A stretch of 48,247 bases of DNA, taken from Planctomycetota bacterium. GTDB taxonomy: Bacteria; Planctomycetota; E44-bin39. The position numbers and the translations under genes were made by a program. This document shows positions 34,769-43,141 of this stretch, in pieces. Position 1 is the stretch's first letter; each line of letters opens with the position of its first letter. The notes beneath the pieces were generated by a model. It was not told the DNA's origin. It did no database searches and was given only the letters and a program-made list of their open reading frames with translations. The stretch lies in contig SOJX01000126.1 of the NCBI GenBank assembly GCA_004376375.1, forward strand, positions 1-48,247, given 5' to 3'.

Positions 34769-35929
34769 TTATTTAGCCAGGGTCGCCTCATGTAGCTTGT
34801 AGTTATCGAAGGCAAACAGGTGTTTCCCGCCGTTGACGCTGCAGCCCACCGTTCCTCCCAACGTGATGTTGTCGTCCTCGCAGTTAAAAACCATGCGCTT
34901 GTTGATATAGCAGAAGAGTTTCGTACCGACGAATCCGACTGCGATATGGTTCCTGGCTTTCCCCTTCTTTATATGCTTGGATGCTACGGAGCACCGGGGC
35001 AATCCCGAGGGCGTGCTGCCGTATTCTTTTCCGGTAAGGTCCTTATTATAACCGTCCCTCACGGCCCATACGCCGTAGTTGCCCTGCGGCGAAATGTAAA
35101 AAATGTAGAAGATATTGTTGCTCTGGACCCGGAAACACAGGCCGGCGGCGGAATATTCCTTTATGTTTCCGGCGAGCTGGATTTCCGTCTCAATGTAGAA
35201 ATCCGTGGGTGAGAAAATGTTTGAATACCTGCAGGTTGTGGGTCTTTCCCTCGATTGCACCATGTACTTCCCGTTTTCCATGAAGGCCCAGTTGTCTCTC
35301 ATGAACCAGTTGGAAGTCGGTTGCGAAAACTCCCCCGACATGAGCAGCTTACCGAGTTTCACTCCCGCAAGTTTGCCGGGTTTCTTTTTCTTCGCCGGCT
35401 TTGCGGATTCGCCGGTAAGTTTCCTGTATTCGCGGGCGGCGCTGGAATTCGACGGGTCCAGCGCGAGTGCCGTCTCGTAAGTCCTGACGGCCGCGGCCTT
35501 GTCCTTACGTTTCAAGGACTTTCCGAGGGCCGCATACTTTCTGGAGAACTTCTTGTCTGTTCTCTCAAGAATGCGAAGGTCTTCCAGCCGGGACGTAAGA
35601 CGGTTTGAAACTCCAATCTGTCTTTCCGTCGGATTCGGCAAACCTTTGAATGCTCTGAGCCACTCGCCAAAAAGTTTGACCAGCCCTGTAACATTGAGAT
35701 CTTCGAAAAGCATATCGCCGAGGGCGACAACCGCATCGGCATGAGCCGGATAGCTCTTGAGAGCCTTGCGGAACTGTTCGGTTGCCTTTTCGGTGTTACC
35801 GCCTTTTAATGATTTTTGCCCGGCATTATAGTATAAATCCGCCATCTCGCTGTCATCGGCGGCAACAAACGGGACGAATAGACATGCAACGGCCAATACA
35901 AAAGATAAGACACACAATAACAACCTCAC
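34769..35929 (-). CDS. Exported TPR plus lectin-fold protein (paralogue C)
   Basis: 386 residues, start GTG (RLLLCVLSFVLAVACLFVPFVAADD follows as the signal peptide). The TPR part is practically the same as in paralogue B. The lectin-like domain (WFMRDNWAFMENGKY, FYIETEIQLAG, NIFYIFYISPQGNYG, KLFCYINKRMVFNCED, FDNYKLHEA) is its own version. It is first after the kinase gene (11-bp gap), which makes it the closest partner. The repeated TPR half could bind the kinase's external region, leaving three different lectin-like heads to face different ligands; this is inference. Confidence 0.85.
   Translation of the reverse strand: MRLLLCVLSFVLAVACLFVPFVAADDSEMADLYYNAGQKSLKGGNTEKATEQFRKALKSYPAHADAVVALGDMLFEDLNVTGLVKLFGEWLRAFKGLPNPTERQIGVSNRLTSRLEDLRILERTDKKFSRKYAALGKSLKRKDKAAAVRTYETALALDPSNSSAAREYRKLTGESAKPAKKKKPGKLAGVKLGKLLMSGEFSQPTSNWFMRDNWAFMENGKYMVQSRERPTTCRYSNIFSPTDFYIETEIQLAGNIKEYSAAGLCFRVQSNNIFYIFYISPQGNYGVWAVRDGYNKDLTGKEYGSTPSGLPRCSVASKHIKKGKARNHIAVGFVGTKLFCYINKRMVFNCEDDNITLGGTVGCSVNGGKHLFAFDNYKLHEATLAK
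35336..35848 (-). repeat. Near-identical 513-bp block, copy in paralogue C
   Basis: Partner of 34124-34636. The few changes encode D/G, A/S and K/N plus one silent change. Confidence 0.9.
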
Positions 35930-35940
35930 CGGGCTTCTCC

Positions 35941-38412
35941 CTATTTCTTTTTCAGCCTGTCCATAATGGCCAAAGCATATGGATTGTCTGCATCAATATT
36001 CAGCGCTTTCCGGATTGCAAGAAGTGCAATATCACGCTTGCCGGCGGCCAGCGCAGTATAAGCGAACAGCGAAATTTCGGCAGCATAGGATTCCGCTATC
36101 CGGTCATTGTCCCTGTTCTTGCTCGCGGCAGCACCTGTTTCCTTGACAACGCTTGCCAGAATCCGCTTCGTCAATTTACGGCTCTTTTCAAGTGCTTTCT
36201 CGCAGCCAGGCTGATCAAGGACCAGTTCAAGTGCATTCTGGAATCTGAACGCATTCAGGAGTTTCTTTTTCCCATATAATTCCTCGGCAGGCCTGGCAAT
36301 TTCGGTAAGATATGCTTCTGCGAGTTCGGCCGCGTGCTTTTCAATCAGCCTGATGAAAAAATCGGCATATTCTTCGCCTGCCTTTTTTGCTGATTCGAAC
36401 TCCCGTCTGGCGTGAGTGAACCAGAGATTCTGAAGACAGAAACAGCCACGCGCAAAGTTGCTGGCCGAGGTCAGCATCGCAAGTGTTTTGGCTGGATCAC
36501 AAAGCGCAAGCGGGCACATTATTGCCCCTCCCTCGGCGTCGAATGCCCAGCACCCGCCTTTCATCCCAATGAAAGTTCCTCCAACCGGTTCTCCCGATAC
36601 AAGAGTTACCGGCAGTTTTTCGCCGGTGTAGTCAGCGCTCTTTTTCTTTAAAGCCTTAAGCTGCTCTTGCGAAAAATCAATCTGCTTTTTAAATATCGCC
36701 TTCGCCGCCTCAGCAAGTTTGGATTCGACTTTCAGGCGCGCATCCTTATACTTCCCGTTCATAATCTCAGGAGCTGCTTCGCATAGCGCAGCGGCATACT
36801 TGCGTGTATCAAGGGCGGCAGCTTTGCGTTTCTCCTCTTCTTTTTGTTTCCTGTCTGCAATCGCCCTGGCAATGGTCTTGCGAAGTGTGCCAACGCGTCT
36901 CCTCGTTGTGCTCCCGCAATTCGACTCGAGCTCTTCTGCAAGTCGGGACGCTCTCTCCAGTTCCTTGCCGGTAATCAGGTTCTCGATCTTCTCAATTTCC
37001 GAATTGTCTTTCTCCTCCCAGGCTTTATCGATTCTTTTTTTCTGTTCCACAATGCCGTTCATATAGTATGAAGACTTATCGGTCATATCCACCATACCGA
37101 GGAGTTGCCCAGCCTGTTTGAACTTCTCCTGTGCGAGCAATGAATCGATTTTCGATTTCATCTGCTCAAGACCCTGCCTCTCCTGTTCGCGCTTTAAACT
37201 GCGACTGCTTGAGGGTGCACTATCCCTTGAATCGGCAGTGCGTCCGGAATCCCGCCGCCCGGAATCCCGCCGAGTTGAAGTACCCGCAGAATAATCCGGC
37301 CGGCGCTCAGGTTCTTCCTCATCATGTCGGCTGGCAGCGGCAACCTCTTCGTCCCCACCGGTATCCGTGGGTTCCGAGCCGCCGGACAGCGCAAGAACCA
37401 CGACCACGATAAGAATAACAACCATGCCCCCGATTACCGCGATATATGGAAGCGGTGACTTCGCAGAAGTTCTCCCGACACGCGACTCGGCCCCGGCATC
37501 GCGGCGCGCTCCCCGCCTTGGCTTGGAGGAAACCCGCCCGACTTTCGAACCCACGGCGCGACCGGCAGGCCTTTTACTATCCAGAGAATCAAGAGCATCC
37601 TCTAATGCATCGCCGAATTCCTCCGGCTCCTGGTAGCGGTAGCTCCGGCGCTTGGCAATCGCCGTCTTCACTACGGTAGCGGTTACCGGAGAAATCGACG
37701 GTTCGACCGTACGTAAATCACGCGGCTTCTTGTCAAGGTCGATCTGATTCGCAAGGACTTTTATGGTATCCCCCGCAAAGGGACGACATCCGGAAAGCAT
37801 GTGATAGAGCGTCATGCCAAGCGCGTAAATATCACATCGTATATCGACGGACCCACCTTTCGCCTGCTCGGGCGCGATATAGTACGGAGTGCCGACAAAC
37901 GAGCCTTCCTGTGTAAGACCGGCATCACTCCTGGTGCTTTTTGCCAGTCCCATGTCGCAGAGTTTGACCTCGTTCGATTCAGTTATCATTATATTTTCCG
38001 GTTTGATATCCCTGTGCACGAGGCCCTGTTTCTGGGCGGCGGCAAGAGCTTCCGTCACCTTAATGGCAATCCGGAGCGCCTCTCTCTCCTCGATCCGACC
38101 TCGCTCTTTAAGGAGCTGGGCGACTGAAACACCCTCAATGTACTCCATGACGATGTAATAATGCTTATCAACATGGCCAGTGTCCAGAACCTGCATTATG
38201 TTCGAATGGTTGAGCTTGGCGGCGATTTTTGCCTCTCGGACGAACCGCTTCACGTATTCAGAATCACTGGAAAACTTCGGCGAAAGGAGCTTCACTGCGA
38301 CGGTCTTATCGAGACTGTGTTGCAGCGCCTTGAGAACGACTCCCATACCACCCTTGCCGATAATCTTCTGAAGTGTATAGCCTTCGATTAGATTGGGCTT
38401 GATCCCGGACAT
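35941..38412 (-). CDS. Membrane Ser/Thr protein kinase (PknB-like) with a helical external domain
   Basis: 823 residues. Kinase domain about 11-270: glycine loop GKGGMGVV (20-27), Lys41 in VAVKLL, catalytic HRDIKPEN with Asp135, DMG (153-155) replacing the usual DFG, and APEQ (180-183). It has all residues needed for activity. A basic, low-complexity linker follows, then a helix at 323-343 (YIAVIGGMVVILIVVVVLAL). The external part is about 470 residues, mostly charged helices with TPR-like traits at the end (LFAYTALAAGKRDIALLAIRKALNIDADNPYALAIM). AAGGTGG precedes the ATG. It heads a four-gene operon with three exported TPR/lectin proteins. The FHA protein at 19232 could read its output. Confidence 0.93.
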   Translation of the reverse strand: MSGIKPNLIEGYTLQKIIGKGGMGVVLKALQHSLDKTVAVKLLSPKFSSDSEYVKRFVREAKIAAKLNHSNIMQVLDTGHVDKHYYIVMEYIEGVSVAQLLKERGRIEEREALRIAIKVTEALAAAQKQGLVHRDIKPENIMITESNEVKLCDMGLAKSTRSDAGLTQEGSFVGTPYYIAPEQAKGGSVDIRCDIYALGMTLYHMLSGCRPFAGDTIKVLANQIDLDKKPRDLRTVEPSISPVTATVVKTAIAKRRSYRYQEPEEFGDALEDALDSLDSKRPAGRAVGSKVGRVSSKPRRGARRDAGAESRVGRTSAKSPLPYIAVIGGMVVILIVVVVLALSGGSEPTDTGGDEEVAAASRHDEEEPERRPDYSAGTSTRRDSGRRDSGRTADSRDSAPSSSRSLKREQERQGLEQMKSKIDSLLAQEKFKQAGQLLGMVDMTDKSSYYMNGIVEQKKRIDKAWEEKDNSEIEKIENLITGKELERASRLAEELESNCGSTTRRRVGTLRKTIARAIADRKQKEEEKRKAAALDTRKYAAALCEAAPEIMNGKYKDARLKVESKLAEAAKAIFKKQIDFSQEQLKALKKKSADYTGEKLPVTLVSGEPVGGTFIGMKGGCWAFDAEGGAIMCPLALCDPAKTLAMLTSASNFARGCFCLQNLWFTHARREFESAKKAGEEYADFFIRLIEKHAAELAEAYLTEIARPAEELYGKKKLLNAFRFQNALELVLDQPGCEKALEKSRKLTKRILASVVKETGAAASKNRDNDRIAESYAAEISLFAYTALAAGKRDIALLAIRKALNIDADNPYALAIMDRLKKK

Positions 38413-38540
38413 GGTTATGCCACCTTACAGAATAAATGTTAAACGAAACCCGCCTTTACAGGATTCATTCGAGAAGACCCTGGTTGCTGAGAGATTTGAG
38501 GTGATTGTCAGTGGCGCATTCGGATGTTTATACATAATAA

Positions 38541-38568
38541 ATTATAACTAACGCTAATTCATGTTCAA
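38541..38568 (-). promoter_or_regulatory. Promoter of the kinase operon
   Basis: On the minus strand TTGAAC (38568-38563), 16-base spacer, TATAAT (38546-38541), about 130 bases before the kinase ATG. Confidence 0.6.
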
Positions 38569-38663
38569 GGAAAAAACCGCTTTTATATGAATACATATAT
38601 CTGCGAACCAAATGCCACTGAAAATCCAGGTATTACCGGCATATGAAAATGTGTGTGGTTTGT

Positions 38664-38716
38664 AGAAGTACAATACTACAAAGTAGATTGACATAGGGAT
38701 TTTGGGACTGTAGAAT
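38664..38716 (+). promoter_or_regulatory. Shared 15-bp element plus promoter, copy 2
   Basis: AGAAGTACAATACTA (38664-38678), CTAC AAA GTAG half-sites, TTGACA (38688-38693), 17-base spacer, TAGAAT (38711-38716). Same arrangement as at 29642-29696. The leader to the ATG at 38885 is about 160 bases and contains no obvious structure. Confidence 0.78.
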
Positions 38717-38884
38717 ACTGTTGTCCTAAGCGCCCGGACAACCTGCAATTCACGCCGTGATGCCCTCTGTTAAACAACAGTCAAAGTGAGTACTTGTTTG
38801 AGCCACCATTCAACGACTACTTGCCCCAAACCTTGAAGCCCGGATTTTTGACTGGGGATGTAATGTATGTGATGAGGTGAAGTA

Positions 38885-40789
38885 ATGACCAAAAACCCGG
38901 CAGTTTTTACTATTTTGCTTTTTTGTGTTTTGCTGTCTTCAATAAGTTGCGATATCAAAGGGTTCAAGGACAAACCCTATAAAACACCGCGTGCTTTCGT
39001 CGATACCCCCGCATCTCCGGCAGACAGCCCGGTTGGTGTTTCTTACAGAATCGTCGATCCGATGTTCCGTACATGCTCTGTAAACGCCGAATACTCCACT
39101 GATGATGGTAGTTCATGGCTTTCCTGCACGCCGGGTATCGGATCGCAAACCACCAACCTTTCCAGCGGCTATTTTCCCGGAACGCAGTATTCGTTTTCGT
39201 GGGACGCCGCGCTCGACCTCGGGAACCTGACCGGCCAGCAGGTAAGAATCCGCATAGACCCCAGCACTCCGGGCTTTATCGGCGAACCGGGAAGGACAGC
39301 CCGGTTCTACATGACCGGTGGAACAGGCACCGGAACAGGAACCGGTACAGGCACCGGGACAGGAACCGGTACGGGAGGAAAAACGCCGGGCTCGATAGAA
39401 TGGGTAGTTCATGCGGGCGGTACGGGAATTGATGTTGGACATTCACTTGAACCAATGGCAGACGGGTCGGTTTTCGCACTATGTACGTTTAATTCCGAGG
39501 CCATATTTGGAGAGGGAGAAAGCAATGAAAAAGTTTTTTCACCAAATGGTCAATGGGATATTGCTATTGCAAAATATAATGCAGATTCAAGTTTAGCATG
39601 GGCTGTACAAGCTGGAGGATCTGGCAACGAGGGACCTCGTGCGATCTCGGCATATTCGGATAATTCATTCGTAGTAGTAGGAGGATTCAACTATACAACA
39701 ATATTTGGGGAAGGAGAAACTAACGAAGCCGTCATGACGGCCAATTCATCGACAACTAGCGATGTTTTTGTCGCACGTTATAATCCCGATGCTTCGCTGA
39801 TGTGGGCCAGGAAGGCGGGAGGAAACAATGTAGATGTTGCCAATGATGTTACTGCTCTGCCGGATGGCTCGTGCATAGTTACAGGCAAATACTCTTATAA
39901 TGCCATTTTCGGACAAGGTGAACCGGGGCAGGTAGAACTTTCATCTACAAACACCAGTGGTGAATTCTTCATTGCCAAGTATAATCCCGGCGGGTCGCTT
40001 GCGTGGGCCAAAAGAGCCGGTGGTGGTACCGGCGGGACAGGAACAGGAATTGCCTTATTGCCAGGCGGCTCGATGCTGCTTACCGGTTATTATAATTACG
40101 AAATATTTTTCAATGTCGGCGAAGCCAGTGAGTTTAACCTTCTTACACTCAACTCGCCCAATATGTTCCTTGCTAAATGCAGCCCCACGGGGGTATTCTC
40201 ATGGGCGGTTCAAGATAATAGCTCCAGCTTCCTCTACTCTCAGGGGCTGGCTGCTCTACCTGGCGGTTCTTCCTTTACTACTGGATCTTTCGAAGGCTCC
40301 TGCATTTTTGGCATGGGTGAAACCAATGAAACTACATTACACGCTAACGCGAGCGAGGCAATATTCGTCACTGCCTTCAATCCTGATGGATCCGTGGCAT
40401 GGGCACGCAAAGATGGCGGTACATGGTATCAGAGAGCAAACGGCATAGCCTGCGCATCAGACGGCTCATGTTTTATTACTGGCTGGTATATGAGCACTAA
40501 TATGGTATTCGGTGCCGGCGAGGTGAATGAAACAAGCTTTAGCAATTCGGGAGGTGATGATATTTTCTTTGCCGCGTACAAACCTGATGGTTCTCTCGCT
40601 TGGGCCAGAAAAGCGGGGAGCGCCAATAGAGATTGGGGTATGGGCGTTGCAGTGCTGCCTGATGATAGCGCCGTATACTTCACCGGTTCTTTCAGGGCGA
40701 CTACAATTTTTAATGAAGGCCAGGCAACGGAAACACCTCTTACTTCTTATGGTGACAGAGACATTTTTATAATACGCTATAATCCTTAA
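38885..40789 (+). CDS. Lipoprotein with beta-propeller repeats (2)
   Basis: 634 residues. The signal sequence ends in SSISC, Cys22 lipidated, and is followed by IKGFKDKPYKTPR, nearly the same as in the lipoprotein at 29737. A single Ig-like part (about 40-140) leads to a Gly-Thr linker of about 20 residues. About seven repeats of some 60 residues follow, each with IFGEGE.NE, D.F.A.YN.DGSLAWA..AGG and A...LPDGS..V.G. This is an SBBP-like propeller of a different sequence type from protein 1. AGGTG precedes the ATG. Likely a surface or periplasmic sensor or binding protein linked to the kinase operon that it is transcribed away from. Confidence 0.85.
   Translation: MTKNPAVFTILLFCVLLSSISCDIKGFKDKPYKTPRAFVDTPASPADSPVGVSYRIVDPMFRTCSVNAEYSTDDGSSWLSCTPGIGSQTTNLSSGYFPGTQYSFSWDAALDLGNLTGQQVRIRIDPSTPGFIGEPGRTARFYMTGGTGTGTGTGTGTGTGTGTGGKTPGSIEWVVHAGGTGIDVGHSLEPMADGSVFALCTFNSEAIFGEGESNEKVFSPNGQWDIAIAKYNADSSLAWAVQAGGSGNEGPRAISAYSDNSFVVVGGFNYTTIFGEGETNEAVMTANSSTTSDVFVARYNPDASLMWARKAGGNNVDVANDVTALPDGSCIVTGKYSYNAIFGQGEPGQVELSSTNTSGEFFIAKYNPGGSLAWAKRAGGGTGGTGTGIALLPGGSMLLTGYYNYEIFFNVGEASEFNLLTLNSPNMFLAKCSPTGVFSWAVQDNSSSFLYSQGLAALPGGSSFTTGSFEGSCIFGMGETNETTLHANASEAIFVTAFNPDGSVAWARKDGGTWYQRANGIACASDGSCFITGWYMSTNMVFGAGEVNETSFSNSGGDDIFFAAYKPDGSLAWARKAGSANRDWGMGVAVLPDDSAVYFTGSFRATTIFNEGQATETPLTSYGDRDIFIIRYNP
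39322..39382 (+). repeat. In-frame repeat coding for a (Gly-Thr)n linker
   Basis: ACCGG(A/T)ACAGG-type 6- and 12-bp units coding for alternating Gly and Thr between the Ig-like part and the propeller. Confidence 0.85.
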
Positions 40790-40911
40790 GGCTTATTATA
40801 TGACCGGGTAGACCTTGGGGGCAGTATCTTCAAATAAGAGTGGCTTTGCAGAACTATCCTTCTCAATGGTGATTTTTCCCCGCGGGAGTAAGACGTGGGG
40901 AGTTGAGCCGA

Positions 40912-40933
40912 AGCCCGCAGCTTGCTGCGGGCT
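40912..40933. repeat. Perfect GC-rich palindrome
   Basis: Stem AGCCCGCAGC / GCTGCGGGCT around TT. Shares the core GCAGCTTGCTGC with the 26-bp repeat at 14397 and 44428. It may terminate the lipoprotein transcript, but no T-run follows. Confidence 0.7.
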
Positions 40934-40983
40934 GATTATAAATATTCCTGATTTTCTCCATGCCCACGGCGGCTACAGGAAAA

Positions 40984-41038
40984 GGGCGGGTCTGAGACCC
41001 GCCCCTGCATTTTATCGGGCGGACACAGGGGTCCGCCC
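40984..41038 (-). terminator. Double hairpin after the DUF5131 gene
   Basis: Two stems: GGGCGGGTCT / AGACCCGCCC (40984-40993, 40995-41004) and GGGCGGAC / GTCCGCCC (41017-41024, 41031-41038). On the minus strand the first-named hairpin is followed by TTTTCC. It is the second copy of the palindrome at 24492-24512. Confidence 0.7.
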
Positions 41039-41054
41039 CTACATATTATTCCGA

Positions 41055-41783
41055 TTACGCGTTTACAAGCTCGATTTCGGCGGGCATCTCGCTCCACGTT
41101 TGGCCGTCCAGTTCTCTGCCCGCTTTTTTCTTGTTTGTCCCGCCCCACTGCTTGAAGAAGAAGGGAACGTTTTTCGCTCTGCACCGGTCGCGGATTTCTG
41201 TGACCCAACTTTTATCAATATGGCGCGCGCCGGGGCCTGACTCACCGCCGACGATTACCCAGCTTATCTTGTTCAGTTTCAGTCTCGGCATCGGCGAAAG
41301 GAGCGGCTCAAGGGAAAGGAATTTGACCTTGGCAGGTGTTTTTCTTAGCAGGTCTATCCTGTCGAGGTATTTGTTGCTTTCCACCGTTACGCCCATCCAG
41401 ATATTATGCGTCCAGTCGAGTTTTCCGGCGAGCTGGGCAAGCCTTCCAGCGCGTTTGGTCAGGACCTGGAAGACGTGATGGGGGCAGCGTTTCATTACAT
41501 CGAATACTTTCTTGATAAAGCCGAGTGGAACGTCTTTGTGGAAAAGGTCGCTCATGGAGTTGACGAAAACCACTTTAGGGCTTCGCCAATTTTCCGGAAT
41601 CGAAAGCGCATGCGGCTGAAGCGTCAGCTTGAATCCGTTCTTATAATTCGCTACTCCCATTGCTTTCAGTCGTTTTGCCAGCCGTTCGGCATAGCAGTTC
41701 GCGCAACCCGCGCTGATTTTCGTGCAGCCCGTAACCGGATTCCACGTCGATTCAGTCCACTCGATTGATGAGTTGCAGGACAT
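41055..41783 (-). CDS. Phage Gp37/Gp68 family protein (DUF5131)
   Basis: 242 residues from [11 protein letters not shown]; this ATG is chosen because GGAG stands 8 bases before it. The family pattern is complete: [31 protein letters not shown] with Cys20, Cys27 and Cys30 in a radical-SAM-like CX6CX2C arrangement, [34 protein letters not shown] and [13 protein letters not shown] near the end. It is common on phages and genomic islands; the reaction is not established. It is followed by palindromic hairpins and preceded by a toxin-antitoxin pair, which fits a mobile cargo region. Confidence 0.9.
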   Translation of the reverse strand: MSCNSSIEWTESTWNPVTGCTKISAGCANCYAERLAKRLKAMGVANYKNGFKLTLQPHALSIPENWRSPKVVFVNSMSDLFHKDVPLGFIKKVFDVMKRCPHHVFQVLTKRAGRLAQLAGKLDWTHNIWMGVTVESNKYLDRIDLLRKTPAKVKFLSLEPLLSPMPRLKLNKISWVIVGGESGPGARHIDKSWVTEIRDRCRAKNVPFFFKQWGGTNKKKAGRELDGQTWSEMPAEIELVNA

Positions 41784-41844
41784 ATTATTTCTCCAAAGGC
41801 GTTTCCTGTCCATGGATTATTTTATTGCAGGTTAAATGAAAAAA

Positions 41845-42225
41845 TTACAGGGCGATTTTTCGAATTTTGGTTCCGTTTGGGGGAATGCAGTATATGAATG
41901 GTTTTCTGGTGTTATCCGCCTTTTCTTTGATTCGGTGCCAGTTTCTTACCAGTTGTTGAATGATTTTGCATCCGCTCAGTTTTTTTCCACTTAAAAGAAA
42001 GGCTCCATTGCTGTGTTTTACGAAAGCCGCTTTTTCGGCCGGTTTGTACCTTATTTCTTTCTCTCTTGAAATTAGGACCCAGCCCTTTTCCCCTATATCG
42101 GCCAGCAGATCCTTGTCGGAAATATTCAGAGGATAATGATCACCAAGATATTCTACCTCTTCACCGAAACTTTTCATTCCTTTTGCAAAACGTTCCCCAA
42201 TGTTTTGGTCAACGAGAAATCTCAT
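41845..42225 (-). CDS. Putative toxin, VapC45-like PIN-fold protein
   Basis: 126 residues. MRFLVDQNIGERFAKGM with Asp6 near the N-terminus, NISDKDLLADIGEKGWVLISREKEIR in the middle, and a basic C-terminal half fit the VapC45/DUF5615-type PIN-like group, which are RNases in toxin-antitoxin pairs. The usual Asp after the LIS strand is Arg-Glu here. The start overlaps the upstream gene by 4 bp (ATGA), the normal arrangement for antitoxin-toxin coupling. AT-rich compared with the core genes. Confidence 0.7.
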   Translation of the reverse strand: MRFLVDQNIGERFAKGMKSFGEEVEYLGDHYPLNISDKDLLADIGEKGWVLISREKEIRYKPAEKAAFVKHSNGAFLLSGKKLSGCKIIQQLVRNWHRIKEKADNTRKPFIYCIPPNGTKIRKIAL

Positions 42226-42947
42226 GATGCTTTTGCAATTCTTCTTTCGAATTGAATAGCAGCCTTTGCTTCGTTCTTACTTATGTTCAACCAGGACGTA
42301 ACCTTGTTGATTTTCTCTCCTTCTCCAAGGAAAAGGTCATAAATATTTGCCGTTATAATGCCTTTATCTCCTAAAAAGGGTTGGCCGAAGGAAATTGCAG
42401 GATCAATTATTATTGTTTTATCAGGCCATGTTGGAAACCACCTCTTGGGATAAATAGATGGTCTTTCGAATACGACTTGTGCCGCAAGATATGGTTTTAT
42501 AACTGTCTTAAAAACGTTCTGGCCGCCAGATAAGAGCTCGAGCAGCGCAGGTACGCTCGAATTGTTTTTATTCTCTGTATAGATTTTTCGGCCGTCAGTA
42601 AAAAACCTTCTTTGCGCAAACGGATGGTGGCCACCATACCGTTGCATAGCTTCCTTTATTGCGTTACGAAGTTTCTGTAGACTGAAACCGAAATTTATAA
42701 ATTCCTTTATAAACAACATCTCAATCAAGTCTAAAAAGGATGCGTAATATAACTCATTTGTTCTCCCGCGTTTTATCACCGGGCTTTTCGATAATTTCTT
42801 TTTCTTTCCTGTCGGACCGGATTTGTATACTTTTTCATAGCCTTTTAACCATCTGCGTGTCCTGTCAGCGCTAAGACCGACAAGCCGCCCGGCCATGGAA
42901 GCAGTGTAGATTGGAGTTTCAAAATTATGCATGAATTGCCCTTTCAT
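42222..42947 (-). CDS. Putative antitoxin, VapB45-like (HTH plus DUF433-like)
   Basis: Up to 241 residues; an ATG at 42932 (MHNFETPIYT) has AAAGGG 6 bases upstream and may be the true start. The N-terminal part TASMAGRLVGLSADRTRRWLKGYE looks like a MerR-type helix-turn-helix, and the C-terminal IIIDPAISFGQPFLGDKGIITANIYDLFLGEGEKINKVTSWLNISKNEAKAAIQFERR is a DUF433-like antitoxin domain. Size and order resemble the M. tuberculosis VapB45-VapC45 pair (about 239 and 138 residues). It probably represses its own operon and neutralises the PIN protein. Confidence 0.72.
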   Translation of the reverse strand: MKGQFMHNFETPIYTASMAGRLVGLSADRTRRWLKGYEKVYKSGPTGKKKKLSKSPVIKRGRTNELYYASFLDLIEMLFIKEFINFGFSLQKLRNAIKEAMQRYGGHHPFAQRRFFTDGRKIYTENKNNSSVPALLELLSGGQNVFKTVIKPYLAAQVVFERPSIYPKRWFPTWPDKTIIIDPAISFGQPFLGDKGIITANIYDLFLGEGEKINKVTSWLNISKNEAKAAIQFERRIAKAS

Positions 42948-43067
42948 TTCTCCAAATCACGCACCCTAACTTTAGTCTAATCTTATACTGTTCACGAAGA
43001 AGACTCAAGTACAATTTCATAACATATGCATTGGGATGAGGTTAGAAACAAGAAAGAGTTTAAGATT

Positions 43068-43103
43068 CCGCAGGCTTCGCCTGCGGTCGACAGATAGGAA
43101 TGT
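43068..43103. repeat. Palindromic intergenic module
   Basis: CCGCAGGC TTC GCCTGCGG (43068-43086) followed by GACAGA and TCTGTC arms (from about 43089). Two adjoining hairpins between the antitoxin promoter region and the end of the GGDEF-like gene, of the same style as those at 6671 and 40984. Confidence 0.7.
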
Positions 43104-43141
43104 CTGTCCCACGATTTTATTGAGAAGGTTCGGGATTTTTA

